A stretch of DNA of 64,000 nt. It comes from an uncultured Carboxylicivirga sp. Lineage in GTDB: Bacteria; Bacteroidota; Bacteroidia; Bacteroidales; Marinilabiliaceae. Positions within the stretch are counted from its first letter, which is position 1; the number at the start of each line of letters is the position of its first letter. The notes beneath the pieces were generated by a model, which saw nothing but the letters and a program-made list of their open reading frames with translations, did not search any database and was not told where the DNA came from. The stretch covers positions 1,984,001-2,048,000 of the forward strand of contig NZ_OY771430.1 in NCBI RefSeq assembly GCF_963674565.1, read 5' to 3'. The position numbers and the translations under genes were made by a program. Of the stretch, positions 9,143-19,013 are shown one piece after another.

Positions 9143-10258
9143 TTAGTTTTCGAACTTTATATCAAGAGGCAAGGCTGCTCCCATTCTTTTATTAATGATA
9201 TCTCCATCAAATATTATTTCTCCGCCAGGCAAAGATCCATCCTTCCTAATCACACAAATATCTTTCATCATATAACATCTTGAGTTTTTTATTCTGGGAT
9301 CTTTAAAGTTAATCTTCCTTAAGAGCAGATTTAGAGGTTCTTTTCCCCTGTAGAAATAGAGTATTTCATATTCCTTCCCTTTTAAACCGCTTAACCATGC
9401 TTCATGCATCATAAAATCAGCACAACCACAAGTCGATAATTCAAAAGTTTTATATTGCGGACCTTCAGGATTCGAAACTGTATCTGTTTCAAGAATTAAA
9501 AATCCATTCATTCTTAATGTATTCTCGTACATAGAGCGCACAAAATGCATGGTTGAATTGTAATATGCCTCTTTCCTGTTTTTTAAATACTTCTTTTCTT
9601 TTCGTTCTGAATTAATTTCCAACTCTTTAAAAAACGAGTAACCTACTATTCGAATTGAGTTACGCCGAATATCAGTATTAAACTGTTCACGAAAAGTTAC
9701 CAGATCGTAGCGCAACTCATATCCTAAATCAGGTAAAAGAATTTTCAGTGGTTCAGTTGCCGTGGCAATAAATTTCTCATAGGGTCCTTTGCCGGGAATA
9801 AAGAATTTTTCAGCATATTGAACATCAAAATACAGAACACTATCATTTAGTATTTGAGCCTTTTTACCCCATTTATCAACACCCAGAAATACTTTCTTAA
9901 AATATTCCATATTGGCAGCCCTAAGATTAATGCTTTCTACCGTTACTTGCTGAATATCTATCTTTTTAGGATTTAAACGAATTGACAAATACTGTTCTTT
10001 TTTACTATCAATATCTACAATTCTACTCTCATAACTGATATGACTGATTACTATTTGAGAGTAATCCATATCATAAGTTAATTCAAATTGTCCATCCTCA
10101 CCAGTGATCGTACCTATAGTGGTTCCATCAATATAAATATTGGCAAATTCAACTGGTTGATTGGTCAACGAATCTCTTACTTCACCAGATATGGTATATG
10201 CTTCAACTTGCAACAACACACCAAATAATAGGGAAACGATAAGGAGAAATTCTTTCAT
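9143..10258 (-). CDS. Secreted protein with carboxypeptidase-regulatory-like N-terminal domain
   Basis: A 371-residue exported protein with a Sec signal (SLLFGVLLQVEA) followed by a CarboxypepD_reg-like beta sandwich (about residues 22-105; TISGEVRDSLTNQPVEFANI, IGTITGEDGQFEL). These domains begin many Bacteroidota surface proteins. The remainder (about 110-371) is a beta-rich region without a TonB-dependent barrel; its tail resembles the C-terminal part of the neighbouring 1320-residue protein (FYRG..LNLLLRKINF against FYQGELLIDAETYGL), which suggests a common domain. The start lies 9 bases after the upstream stop, so they are co-transcribed. No specific function is known. Confidence 0.7.
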   Translation of the reverse strand: MKEFLLIVSLLFGVLLQVEAYTISGEVRDSLTNQPVEFANIYIDGTTIGTITGEDGQFELTYDMDYSQIVISHISYESRIVDIDSKKEQYLSIRLNPKKIDIQQVTVESINLRAANMEYFKKVFLGVDKWGKKAQILNDSVLYFDVQYAEKFFIPGKGPYEKFIATATEPLKILLPDLGYELRYDLVTFREQFNTDIRRNSIRIVGYSFFKELEINSERKEKKYLKNRKEAYYNSTMHFVRSMYENTLRMNGFLILETDTVSNPEGPQYKTFELSTCGCADFMMHEAWLSGLKGKEYEILYFYRGKEPLNLLLRKINFKDPRIKNSRCYMMKDICVIRKDGSLPGGEIIFDGDIINKRMGAALPLDIKFEN

Positions 10259-10267
10259 AAGCTCAAA

Positions 10268-13200
10268 TTATTTGGTCTCCTCAACAAACCTGGTTACCTC
10301 ATTTAAAAATTTAATTTGATTGATAATACTCAAGTCTGGCGGTAAAAGCTGATTATTCCTCCATTGAGCCGGGCTATATTCGACTTCTTTTTTCGTTTCG
10401 TTTATCTGATTCCACTTCTTTGGCAATTTATCCTTAAACACTTTAAATTCATCCTGAGAAATTGGTTTCCAAACCGTTTCCTGTTCAATCTTTTTAAGTT
10501 CTCCATTCCGATAGAAAGAAACATTATAAATGCTAAAGTCCGGATCCCATGTTTCTCCATTAAACTTCCAGGTCATCTCACGTTGTTCTCTTACCACTTC
10601 AAAATTTTCACTGCTCCGTGCACTCACAAGATACATATCAGGCATAATGTATTTTTTAGCTTTATCACTAAAGCGCCACGAAGCCCATGCTAGACCATAT
10701 GTCTCCGCATCTATCAATAATTCACCCTGATAAAAAGCATAGTTGACATCATTATACTGATCGAAATGAATACGATACATTCTGCGCCCTTGAAATTGTG
10801 TTTCTCCAACAAGAATATATTCATACGCCTTCTGAAAATTAAGATCGAGAAAAGACTCCAAAAACCAAACAGGATCTAATTGAGGAATTACATCATTCCG
10901 TTTAAGAGGCGTGAAGTTAATTTTTCTACTATAATCGATTGAATGATATTCTTGCCTGCCTGTAATATTTGTCTCTATCGGAATAGCTTCTTCAGCCATA
11001 TTCGGCCACATTTGTATAAAACCTAAATCTTTTAAACTATGCAAATAAGTATTATCGAAGATTTTCTCACGATAGGCACCTTTGAAGTATATCTTCTTCG
11101 AGTTTCTGTTTTTAAATCGACTCCGATAGAGCTTTTTAATAATTTCTAATGCATCATCTGATGAATGTATAATCTCTTCTTTTTCAAGGGTTTTATCAGT
11201 ATCCAACAAATCCTGATAAGTACATTTTAAAGACTTGAATCCTGCTTTCTCAATCTTTATAGTACTGGTTGGATGAATTATATTTTCCTCAACAGGAAAC
11301 AAACCATCAGCTGAGGTAAATGCGCTCCAATCATTCTGATCCGTGCTTATTTTCGCATAAGATACCGGGGTTCTGTCGGGTAAGAACAGATGAGCCTTAT
11401 ATAGTGGATCAAACGGTTGCTGATTTATCAGTTCCCTTTTAGGTTCCAACGTTTGTTGAGAAGTAAACAGAGAATCTGGTGTATAATAGAGTAAACTACC
11501 AACCTCACCTTTATCTGACACACCATTGATTTCCAACCTTATTTTATTGGACACATCTGAAGCATAAAACTTCAGTGGAGCTTTACCATTAATGTCAGTT
11601 TCCACATCAGGAAACCAGGCTAAGGTGTTTCTTTCATCAGAAAGTATACTATCCTTAATGCTTGTTGAGTAATCGAAATGATAAAATTCTTTTACTCTCT
11701 TAAATCCGTGTAATGTAACATTAGAAATACCTTTGTAGGCAATGGTACTATAAAGACCACCACCAGCCTGAGTATAAATCGAAAGAATCGCCACCGGCGT
11801 TGAAACTTCTTCAGTACCCTTAACGGTATATTCTATCTGACCTTCAAGCGTTGTCCAATCGATATCTTCATTATTAAAAAACTCAGCATCACCCGTTAAC
11901 AAAGCCTTTGCATTGGGAGTATCCGGAAAGACTAAATCAACTGATTTAACTTCCATGGGATCCAGCGTTACCAAATCATCAATAGAATATGTTCCTAACA
12001 TCCCACTCATTATACCCTTGGTATTCGAAGCTCCAACCATTTTGCCATCGACATAAACAAAGAAACGATGTCTTCTTTTTCCAATCAGTTGAAAACTAAC
12101 CGTCGTTGTAGAGGAATACTCCACTATTTCCATTCCATTACTTGTTAACTCAACAGAGCTTCCGTCAACACCAACATTCGATGTTGTTATTCGCAGTTCA
12201 GGAAATGCTTCATAGAGCAAGCTGAATATGCCATCATACCAAGGCATCTCTCCCATTAATTCACCTATTTTGGTTTCTCCAACTGAATAATCTGGTGCAC
12301 CATATTTCTGATTCATAATTCCCTTTGCCGACTTCTTGCTTTCTGCCTTCACATCAACCTCATCAATGGCTACATCTGTAGTTACCACAAAGGTGTCTTC
12401 AATCACAACTCTTGCTAATTCCTTTTCCAGCAAGTCTCTTGTTAATCGTATATCTTCAATATTAATTGTTTCTGCATTAGAATCAGAACAATAAGCATTG
12501 GTGAGATAACTGAACTGATCTGCAGGTTGTGGCTGATAGCTGGTTTGAATATCTATCTTATAATCTCTTTTTGCGTCCTTTTTATTTTTTGTTTGTACAA
12601 CAACCCTTTTGCTATCATAGAAATCGCTCATTATAAAGGTAAACTCACCATTTTTATTCACTTTCTCATTATAGCTATCAAAAACACTACCTGCAACCAT
12701 GGTTACTTCGGCACCTTCCGGCACTTTATCTTTCCCCCATAACGATCGAACTTTGCCTTTCACATATATACCAGGCTCTTCAAGATACTCAGGAATAGCA
12801 ATGGTATCAGTTATAACCTCTTCCCATTTATATCTTCGCCATCCATTTGTCAACATTAATAATTCCGACTTAAAATTACCTTCACCAGAATCTTCGAAAA
12901 GCACCGATTCATTCACTTTCAAATCTGGCAAATCGGAATACAATGAAAGATATTGCATGATATTTGGTGATTGATAACTTTGATCAGGAACTCTTTCAGC
13001 ATCGGTTGCCGAAACAGTAAAGTTTCCTTCAACCGGCAGGCCATCAGCATTTGTAACTTGAAGTTCCATCTCAACAGCATCCCTGCCAGAAGCAGGCAAC
13101 TTAACTTCTCGAAGTGCAATATTTAGTGCATCATCCTTCTTAACAAACAATAATCGTTCTGCCTTTGGTAGTTTATTACAATCAAATAAAGTAAGCTGAA

Positions 13201-14230
13201 CAATACCATTATTAAATTCTGTTTTCTCCAATAAAACAGCAACAGACTCTCTTTCTGTCAAATCTATCTTCATGGCATTCTTGGGTTGACCATTTTGAGT
13301 TGCCAAAAGAAAAGCAGTACTATCCGAGGTGAGTGCACCAATTCTGGATATCATTATTTGTACAGGCTTGTTCTTACCTTTATCTGTAACAGCCATGGTT
13401 AAACCTGACGTAAGAGCCTCAGGTAATGGTTCTTTATTTAAGGTTTCGATTTCGCCGGTTTGCCTTATAAAATACTTTTTACCAGGTTGAGGATTAAGCA
13501 TAAAAAAACCTTTCCCTCGCCATAAGGTCTTTGCTGCAGCAACAATCTGCCCGGTTTCATCTTCTACCATACCCATAAAATCAATAGGTAAACCTAATTC
13601 ATCTACTACCTCAAATGCAACTTTTGTATTGACACCAGCAATCAATTCACCTCCCTCGGGATAAAATTTAATATTAAACTTTGATTCAGTTTTTTCAAGC
13701 TCTACTTGCGATCCATCATCCATCACACTCGATGACAATACATTAGAATCGGCAGATACATTTGATCTGGAGCCAACAATGATTATTTCTTTCGAAAAAT
13801 AATATGCACTCCCGGCATTACGCATCCAATTAGTATATGCTACCAAATAATATTTACCTGGCTTAACTCCATATCTTAAATCAATTTGGCCAGATACTTT
13901 ACCTTCCTCAATTTTAAACATATCCTTTGAGGAAATCGATTGATCAGGTTTAAGCAACTCAACATGCAATACAACTTCGGTAAGATTTAATTTTTGCGAT
14001 GCAGCGTTCATGACAAATGCACTGAACCAAACGGTTTCGCCAGGTAAATAAGCGGGCCGGTCGGTTTGTACAAATATTTTTTCGTTATGATTAACAGCCT
14101 GATGAAGGGAAAGTTTTTTTACAATATCTGATTCCCACGATTGGGCTGTAATAAAAAAGGCAACATGAAAGAAGAATAAGACTGAGATATACCTTTTACT
14201 AATAAAAACATTAGGGCCCGATTGGTACAT
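10268..14230 (-). CDS. Large MG2/TonB-plug-like surface protein (1320 aa)
   Basis: An exported protein (hydrophobic segment about residues 15-30 ending in AQS) starting with an alpha-2-macroglobulin MG2-like domain (about 50-155; FVQTDRPAYLPGETVWFSAF, YLVAYTNWMRNAG). The centre (about 590-790) has a plug-like region, with RFFVYVDGKMVGA and LDPMEVKSVDLVFPD, of the kind found between carboxypeptidase-like and barrel domains, but no beta-barrel follows. About residues 890-950 carry LAWFPDVETDINGKAPLKFY, which recalls the macroglobulin region before the thioester domain; no CxEQ thioester is visible. The last 250 residues share character with the next gene product. It heads a minus-strand operon with the 371-residue protein and probably the transglutaminase-like lipoprotein. 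The role is unknown; an envelope or receptor-associated function is inferred. Confidence 0.65.
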   Translation of the reverse strand: MYQSGPNVFISKRYISVLFFFHVAFFITAQSWESDIVKKLSLHQAVNHNEKIFVQTDRPAYLPGETVWFSAFVMNAASQKLNLTEVVLHVELLKPDQSISSKDMFKIEEGKVSGQIDLRYGVKPGKYYLVAYTNWMRNAGSAYYFSKEIIIVGSRSNVSADSNVLSSSVMDDGSQVELEKTESKFNIKFYPEGGELIAGVNTKVAFEVVDELGLPIDFMGMVEDETGQIVAAAKTLWRGKGFFMLNPQPGKKYFIRQTGEIETLNKEPLPEALTSGLTMAVTDKGKNKPVQIMISRIGALTSDSTAFLLATQNGQPKNAMKIDLTERESVAVLLEKTEFNNGIVQLTLFDCNKLPKAERLLFVKKDDALNIALREVKLPASGRDAVEMELQVTNADGLPVEGNFTVSATDAERVPDQSYQSPNIMQYLSLYSDLPDLKVNESVLFEDSGEGNFKSELLMLTNGWRRYKWEEVITDTIAIPEYLEEPGIYVKGKVRSLWGKDKVPEGAEVTMVAGSVFDSYNEKVNKNGEFTFIMSDFYDSKRVVVQTKNKKDAKRDYKIDIQTSYQPQPADQFSYLTNAYCSDSNAETINIEDIRLTRDLLEKELARVVIEDTFVVTTDVAIDEVDVKAESKKSAKGIMNQKYGAPDYSVGETKIGELMGEMPWYDGIFSLLYEAFPELRITTSNVGVDGSSVELTSNGMEIVEYSSTTTVSFQLIGKRRHRFFVYVDGKMVGASNTKGIMSGMLGTYSIDDLVTLDPMEVKSVDLVFPDTPNAKALLTGDAEFFNNEDIDWTTLEGQIEYTVKGTEEVSTPVAILSIYTQAGGGLYSTIAYKGISNVTLHGFKRVKEFYHFDYSTSIKDSILSDERNTLAWFPDVETDINGKAPLKFYASDVSNKIRLEINGVSDKGEVGSLLYYTPDSLFTSQQTLEPKRELINQQPFDPLYKAHLFLPDRTPVSYAKISTDQNDWSAFTSADGLFPVEENIIHPTSTIKIEKAGFKSLKCTYQDLLDTDKTLEKEEIIHSSDDALEIIKKLYRSRFKNRNSKKIYFKGAYREKIFDNTYLHSLKDLGFIQMWPNMAEEAIPIETNITGRQEYHSIDYSRKINFTPLKRNDVIPQLDPVWFLESFLDLNFQKAYEYILVGETQFQGRRMYRIHFDQYNDVNYAFYQGELLIDAETYGLAWASWRFSDKAKKYIMPDMYLVSARSSENFEVVREQREMTWKFNGETWDPDFSIYNVSFYRNGELKKIEQETVWKPISQDEFKVFKDKLPKKWNQINETKKEVEYSPAQWRNNQLLPPDLSIINQIKFLNEVTRFVEETK

Positions 14231-14232
14231 AA

Positions 14233-14267
14233 AGATTTGAATTTAGTTATGTGGTTTTTCAAATCTA
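14233..14267 (-). promoter_or_regulatory. Promoter/hairpin region ahead of the 1320-residue protein gene
   Basis: AGATTTGA (14233-14240) and TCAAATCT (14259-14266) form an 8-bp inverted repeat directly before the ATG at 14230. The outer arm also contains TAGATTTG on the minus strand, a match to the -7 consensus TAnnTTTG. The element could be a promoter, an operator or a leader hairpin; no convincing -33 element is seen. Confidence 0.3.
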
Positions 14268-14427
14268 AATATAGCTAACGATATTCAGAATAACATAAAA
14301 TATTCTGCTAGATACTAGTACAAATTTTATATTTTATAATGTTTTTTGGCTGTAGTTTCATTTTCTCAAACATATAAATTTCATAAATCTGAAAACATAA
14401 TAAAATTGTGAAGTTAATTTTTTACAT

Positions 14428-14466
14428 AAAAAAACTCCCGCCTGAGAATCACCGGGAGTTTTTGTT
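14428..14466 (-). terminator. Rho-independent terminator after a tRNA 3' remnant
   Basis: An 11-bp perfect stem (AAAAACTCCCG / CGGGAGTTTTT) with a 12-base loop. Read on the minus strand it follows the tRNA-like 3' end by three bases and ends in a T run. The symmetry would allow it to work in both directions. Confidence 0.85.
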
Positions 14467-14468
14467 TG

Positions 14469-14494
14469 TGCCCAAGGCGGGACTTGAACCCACC
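14469..14494 (-). pseudogene. 3' fragment of a tRNA gene (possible attachment-site scar)
   Basis: On the minus strand these 26 bases read as a T arm (GTGGG stem, TTCAAGT loop, CCCGC stem), an acceptor 3' strand CTTGGGC and discriminator A, directly followed by a terminator. A complete gene would need a GCCCAAG 5' strand and D and anticodon arms upstream (14495-14570), and none is present. The base before the T arm also does not continue into a tRNA body. A 3' end still joined to its terminator but lacking its 5' half is expected at one end of an element integrated into a tRNA gene. The identity of the tRNA cannot be told from this part. Confidence 0.6.
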
Positions 14495-14605
14495 TCATTA
14501 TACGCTTATTACTAATAATTTAGAACTCATTAAAAACAGTAGGTCTCTATATAGTCTCGTTTTTAATATTTGACCTCAAACAAAGTTAATCTATAAAATA
14601 AAAAA

Positions 14606-14664
14606 ACAAAGCAACCATTAATATTACAATTGGGAGCGATCAATATTATTATGGTTGCTTTAAT
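14606..14664 (-). terminator. Terminator downstream of the REC-kinase gene
   Basis: An 11-bp stem, AAAGCAACCAT (14608-14618) and ATGGTTGCTTT (14651-14661), with further AATATT pairing inside. On the minus strand it is followed by a T-rich stretch. It lies about 70 bases beyond the stop of the minus-strand kinase at 14732. Confidence 0.75.
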
Positions 14665-14731
14665 TGTTAACTAATTGAAATTCTTTTGATTAATTCATGC
14701 TAATTTTTCACACCAAATATAAAATATTTTT

Positions 14732-15913
14732 TTAATCTTTACAATTTGTCATTTTTAATAACACATAGGCCCCATCATTAGTATTGCCATATTCCAAATT
14801 GCCATTTAAAAATTCCATAATTAATTTAGACAAATAAAGATCTAAACCTATATTTTGGTCGATATGTGTCTTACTCGGATTTAATAATGACACATCATTA
14901 TCAAGCATTTCCTTTGTAAAACCTTCCCCATTATCACTAATAACAAGTTCCAAAGTGTTAGCCCTTCTTCTTGATTCAAATTTAATAATTGGATTATCAT
15001 TAGAGTATACTATGGCATTTTCAATAACCCTCTTTAAAACCTCTTTTATCAATTTTTGATCGGCACAAAACTGATTATTTTTAAAATTATTTTCTATCTC
15101 CCAATGAATATGCTTTAGTGGAAATTTACTTTCCAAGTTAACACATATATTTTTTAGGACTTGGCCAATATCAATCAGTTCAATTTTTGTTTGATATCTT
15201 CCCGTTTTAATTGATGATATCAACAATGCATCATAAGAAAACTGTTGCAATCTATCAACTGACAATTCAAGTATTTCAAGAGACATAATAAGGTTTTCAT
15301 CATCAATCAGATTTTTTAAAATTTCAGTTGAACCAATTATTCCATTCAAAGGTGTTCTAATTTCATGACCAATAATGCTTAGAAATTTGTTTTTTGCATC
15401 ATCGAGCTGTAGAAGTTCATTATTGGCTCTTTCTAATTGTTTTTGAGTATGAATAAGTTCTATTGTTCTCTGCTCAACTTTTTCTTCCAGCATAACATTA
15501 AGCGTCAAAAGCTGATCTCTTCTTTTTTTTAGTTCAATATGGGTGGCAATTCTAGCCAATAATTCATTAACCTCAAAGGGCTTATACACATAATCTTGTG
15601 CTTTTAAAAGAAAGCCCTTTGCGGTGCTTTCACTATCCGTTTTTGCTGTAAGAAAAATAATTGGAAGATCATCAAACTGATTATTTTCTCTTATTCTTGA
15701 ACATACTTCAAAACCATCCATCCCTGGCATCATAACATCTAATAATAGCAAATCAAAACTTTCATGTTCAATCCAACTTAACGCATCAATTCCATTAAAG
15801 GCAAACTCAGTGCTATATCCTTCAGCTTCTAGCAAGTTTCCTAAAATCTGAATATTTATTAAGTTATCATCAACAATTAGAATTTTCCCAATTGCTTCTT
15901 GTTTAGATTCCAT
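14732..15913 (-). CDS. REC-first histidine kinase (response regulator-HisKA-HATPase)
   Basis: A 393-residue soluble protein. It starts with a receiver domain (about residues 11-128; ILIVDDN, phospho-acceptor Asp in LLLLDVMMPGMDGFEVC, Lys in YVYKPF), then a coiled coil (about 135-172), a HisKA domain with His near residue 180 in IIGHEIRTPLNGI, and a HATPase domain (about 265-390; ENAIVYS, ISDNGEGF). It probably receives phosphate from the hybrid sensor kinase encoded just upstream (7-base gap) and then signals onward or changes its own kinase activity. The same architecture recurs at 23515 and 34519. No DNA-binding output domain exists, so the next partner is unknown. Confidence 0.92.
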   Translation of the reverse strand: MESKQEAIGKILIVDDNLINIQILGNLLEAEGYSTEFAFNGIDALSWIEHESFDLLLLDVMMPGMDGFEVCSRIRENNQFDDLPIIFLTAKTDSESTAKGFLLKAQDYVYKPFEVNELLARIATHIELKKRRDQLLTLNVMLEEKVEQRTIELIHTQKQLERANNELLQLDDAKNKFLSIIGHEIRTPLNGIIGSTEILKNLIDDENLIMSLEILELSVDRLQQFSYDALLISSIKTGRYQTKIELIDIGQVLKNICVNLESKFPLKHIHWEIENNFKNNQFCADQKLIKEVLKRVIENAIVYSNDNPIIKFESRRRANTLELVISDNGEGFTKEMLDNDVSLLNPSKTHIDQNIGLDLYLSKLIMEFLNGNLEYGNTNDGAYVLLKMTNCKD

Positions 15914-15920
15914 GACTTGG

Positions 15921-18900
15921 TTATATGTAGCTATTCAATATATTCAGTATTTTTAATGTCTTTTCGATGTTATATGAGATAATGGCCGTTTCGAGTTCTT
16001 TTCCTAATTCAACAATATCTTTCACATCATTAACATTCCCAAACACCTGTAAATCATTAGCTAATTGTTTAATTTCTTTATTACCTCTTCTTGTATTAAT
16101 GGATTTCAATACCAATTCAAATTCATCTTTAAACAATTCAAGTAAATCAGCTTTACTAAAAATATTACTTACATTTTTTTCATATTTATCAATAATCTTA
16201 TGTGAAGAAATTTTTTGATGTTCTAAAAACTGACACAATAATTCGATAACCTGATCAAACATCAAAGGTTTAGTAAGATATCCATTAAATATTTTTAAAA
16301 TTTCATCTTTTTGGTGAAATACTGATGCTGTTAATAATGCGATTGGTATCTTGTAATCCTTCAGTCTTCTTCTAATTAATTTAACAGCTTCAATACCATC
16401 TAATTTTGGCATACGTAAATCCATAAAAACAAAATCCGGTTTATCACTTACAATTCGTTTTACCGCAATTTCGCCATTTTCAATTTGTTCTACTTTTAAA
16501 TTATATTGATGCAAAAATCCAGCTATCAGATCTCTATTTTCTTTATCATCATCAACGACAAAGACCTTCTGACCAATAAAATCTATTGAATCAGTATCAA
16601 CAATTTTTCGTACTGGTTTTAAAATTTCATTTTCATAAAATCTAATATCTTTAATTTCAAAAGAAAAGGTACTACCTTCGCCTACTTTACTGGTAATTCT
16701 TATTTTACTATTATGAAGCATTAATATCTTATCTGAAATTGCTAATCCTAAACCTGTTCCACCATAAAACTTATCATCTTGACCTTCTTCTTGTACAAAT
16801 GGTTTCAAAATTCGTAATAAACCCTCCTCTGAAATACCAATTCCAGAATCTTTAACACTAAATTGTATGTCCGCTGAATCGTTTGAAAGCGCTAATACAC
16901 TTACATTAACCTGTACAAATCCTTTTGGAGTAAATTTGATGGCATTACTAATAAGATTCATTAAAACTTGCTTTAAGCGTAATTCATCTAATAGTATCTG
17001 TTTTGGCAGTTTATTATCAAGGGAAATAGAAAACTGCAGGCCTTTTTCAATAGCTTTAAACTTAAACATTTCCTCAATTTCCTGCATCATTACAATGAAG
17101 TTTATTGGAGATAAATGTAACTGAACCCTACCAGATTCAATTTTGGCCAAATCAAGAATATCATTTATAATTCCCAACAAAGTCTTACCACTTGATTTTA
17201 TTGATTGTATATATGCTTTTTGAGTAGGATTTGTGATCTGTCGATCTAACAAATCAGCAAAACCCAGAACTGCATTCATAGGAGTTCTTATTTCATGACT
17301 CATATTTGCCAAAAAATCAGTTTTTGCTCTATTCGCTGCTTCCGCATTACGTATTGCAACTTCTAATTTTTGATTCGCTTCATGTAGTTTTTTTGTCCTT
17401 TGTTTTACTCTTTCTTCTAGTTTCTCATTTAATTTATTAATCCGCTCTAAAGCTCTTTTTTTATCTGTAATATCAAGTTTTACAGCCACAAAATGAGTAA
17501 TCACACCTTTTTCATCAATCAAAGGAGAAATAGAAGTTGATTCCCAATAATATGAGCCATCTTTTTTACGATTATAAAATTCTCCTTTCCAAACTTTACC
17601 ACTCTTAATCGTGTCCCATAAGATTTTATAATCAGATAAATTCATTTCACCAGACTTTAAAATTCTAGGATTGTTACCAATAACCTCATTCTTTGAATAT
17701 CCTGTAATTTCGGTGAAACGTTTATTTACATATTCAATTTGCCCATTTAAATCAGTAATTAATACAATAGCCGGACCTTGTTCTACCGAAATAGATAATT
17801 GCTTATTCCTTTCTATAACATCTCTTCGAACTGATATATCTTCAATATGTACTATATAATATAAAGATTCATTATTGAGTTTTTTTACTAAAGATATTGT
17901 TAAAGATGTCCATATTACCTTCTTATCTTTATTTATCAACCTGATTTCCATCTCTTTACTTGGAAAATCAACATATCTATAACTAAAAAATACATTCTTA
18001 ACAAATGAGATATCATTTTTAAGCATGTAGTTAAACAGATATGTACCTTCAAGCTCTTGCTCCTCTTCTTCAAGCATTTTGCAAAGCTTGGTATTTACTT
18101 TAATCAACTTACCATCCAATCCAACAATCGCTTTACCAATATTTGCATAATCAAATATATGTCTAAACCTTTGCTCACTCTCCAACAGCTTCTTATTTTG
18201 GATTTCAAGTTTATATCTATGAAATGAACTCATTAATAAATAAGGAAGCTTATTAAGATAATTATCTCTTTTAACAATGTAATCGTTTGCTCCAATGTTT
18301 AAAGCTCTAATTGCAACTTCTTCTGATCCTTGATGTGTTGTTATAATAATTGGTATATCTAATTTTCGTTCCTGTCGTATAATTTTGCTTAATCCAATGG
18401 AAGTCAAACCTTGTATATCATAATCAATTAATATAATATGGTAATCAGCATGATCATTCACGCTTTTAGGCAAAATATCAAGTAATTCTGATGAATCATT
18501 GACTAATCTAATGTTAAAGTTATATGCATTACGCTTAAAGTGCGCTAATGTTAATTCTATATCTTCTTGGTAACGATAGAGATATAAAACATTTATTTTC
18601 TCGTTAAAATACGTTTCACGTTCAATTCTTTTTTTATTATGAAATGAAATAACTTCTATTAACCTCTCAAGATAGTTTCCCTCTTTTATTATATAATCTT
18701 TGGCTCCATTTTTCAGTGCAATTACAGCAACCTCTTCATTTTCAGAACCAGTCAACATAATGAGTTCAGTTTGCTTTTTATTTAATGCAAAATCAGTTAA
18801 TAACTCTGTTCCATATCCATCTGGCAAATAGTAATCAATTATTGCAACATCATAATCATTCAATAATAATTTTTTTGCATCTGAAACTGAATTTGCAACG

Positions 18901-18989
18901 TCAATACGACAGTCTTTTATTTCTGAACTTAACTTTTCTATTGTCAGTTCAGCATCCAGCTTAGAGTCTTCTATTAATAGAATTTTCAT
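15921..18989 (-). CDS. Hybrid sensor kinase with REC-REC-PAS-PAS-HisKA-HATPase-REC
   Basis: A 1022-residue cytoplasmic hybrid kinase without membrane segments. Order: REC1 (1-118; LLIEDSKLDAE, Asp in AIIDYYLPDG), REC2 (about 132-255; the N-terminal acidic pair is lost in LYLYRYQED although Asp in LIDYD and Lys in YIVKRD remain), PAS1 (about 275-390), PAS2 (about 397-515; ITDLNGQIEYVNKRFTEITG), coiled coil, HisKA (His near 563 in NMSHEIRTPMNAV), HATPase (about 670-780), REC3 (about 808-925) and a C-terminal helical domain (about 950-1022). The helical domain resembles an Hpt in position but has no clear phospho-accepting His. The downstream REC-first kinase is its likely partner. The duplicated N-terminal receivers suggest input from other kinases. 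Confidence 0.9.
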   Translation of the reverse strand: MKILLIEDSKLDAELTIEKLSSEIKDCRIDVANSVSDAKKLLLNDYDVAIIDYYLPDGYGTELLTDFALNKKQTELIMLTGSENEEVAVIALKNGAKDYIIKEGNYLERLIEVISFHNKKRIERETYFNEKINVLYLYRYQEDIELTLAHFKRNAYNFNIRLVNDSSELLDILPKSVNDHADYHIILIDYDIQGLTSIGLSKIIRQERKLDIPIIITTHQGSEEVAIRALNIGANDYIVKRDNYLNKLPYLLMSSFHRYKLEIQNKKLLESEQRFRHIFDYANIGKAIVGLDGKLIKVNTKLCKMLEEEEQELEGTYLFNYMLKNDISFVKNVFFSYRYVDFPSKEMEIRLINKDKKVIWTSLTISLVKKLNNESLYYIVHIEDISVRRDVIERNKQLSISVEQGPAIVLITDLNGQIEYVNKRFTEITGYSKNEVIGNNPRILKSGEMNLSDYKILWDTIKSGKVWKGEFYNRKKDGSYYWESTSISPLIDEKGVITHFVAVKLDITDKKRALERINKLNEKLEERVKQRTKKLHEANQKLEVAIRNAEAANRAKTDFLANMSHEIRTPMNAVLGFADLLDRQITNPTQKAYIQSIKSSGKTLLGIINDILDLAKIESGRVQLHLSPINFIVMMQEIEEMFKFKAIEKGLQFSISLDNKLPKQILLDELRLKQVLMNLISNAIKFTPKGFVQVNVSVLALSNDSADIQFSVKDSGIGISEEGLLRILKPFVQEEGQDDKFYGGTGLGLAISDKILMLHNSKIRITSKVGEGSTFSFEIKDIRFYENEILKPVRKIVDTDSIDFIGQKVFVVDDDKENRDLIAGFLHQYNLKVEQIENGEIAVKRIVSDKPDFVFMDLRMPKLDGIEAVKLIRRRLKDYKIPIALLTASVFHQKDEILKIFNGYLTKPLMFDQVIELLCQFLEHQKISSHKIIDKYEKNVSNIFSKADLLELFKDEFELVLKSINTRRGNKEIKQLANDLQVFGNVNDVKDIVELGKELETAIISYNIEKTLKILNILNSYI

Positions 18990-19013
18990 GATCTACTGAT
19001 TCATTTTTAACAT

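Noticed and set aside
14469..14570. Complete tRNA gene on the minus strand
   Set aside because: Only the T arm and acceptor 3' strand can be formed; no matching 5' acceptor strand, D arm or anticodon arm lies upstream.
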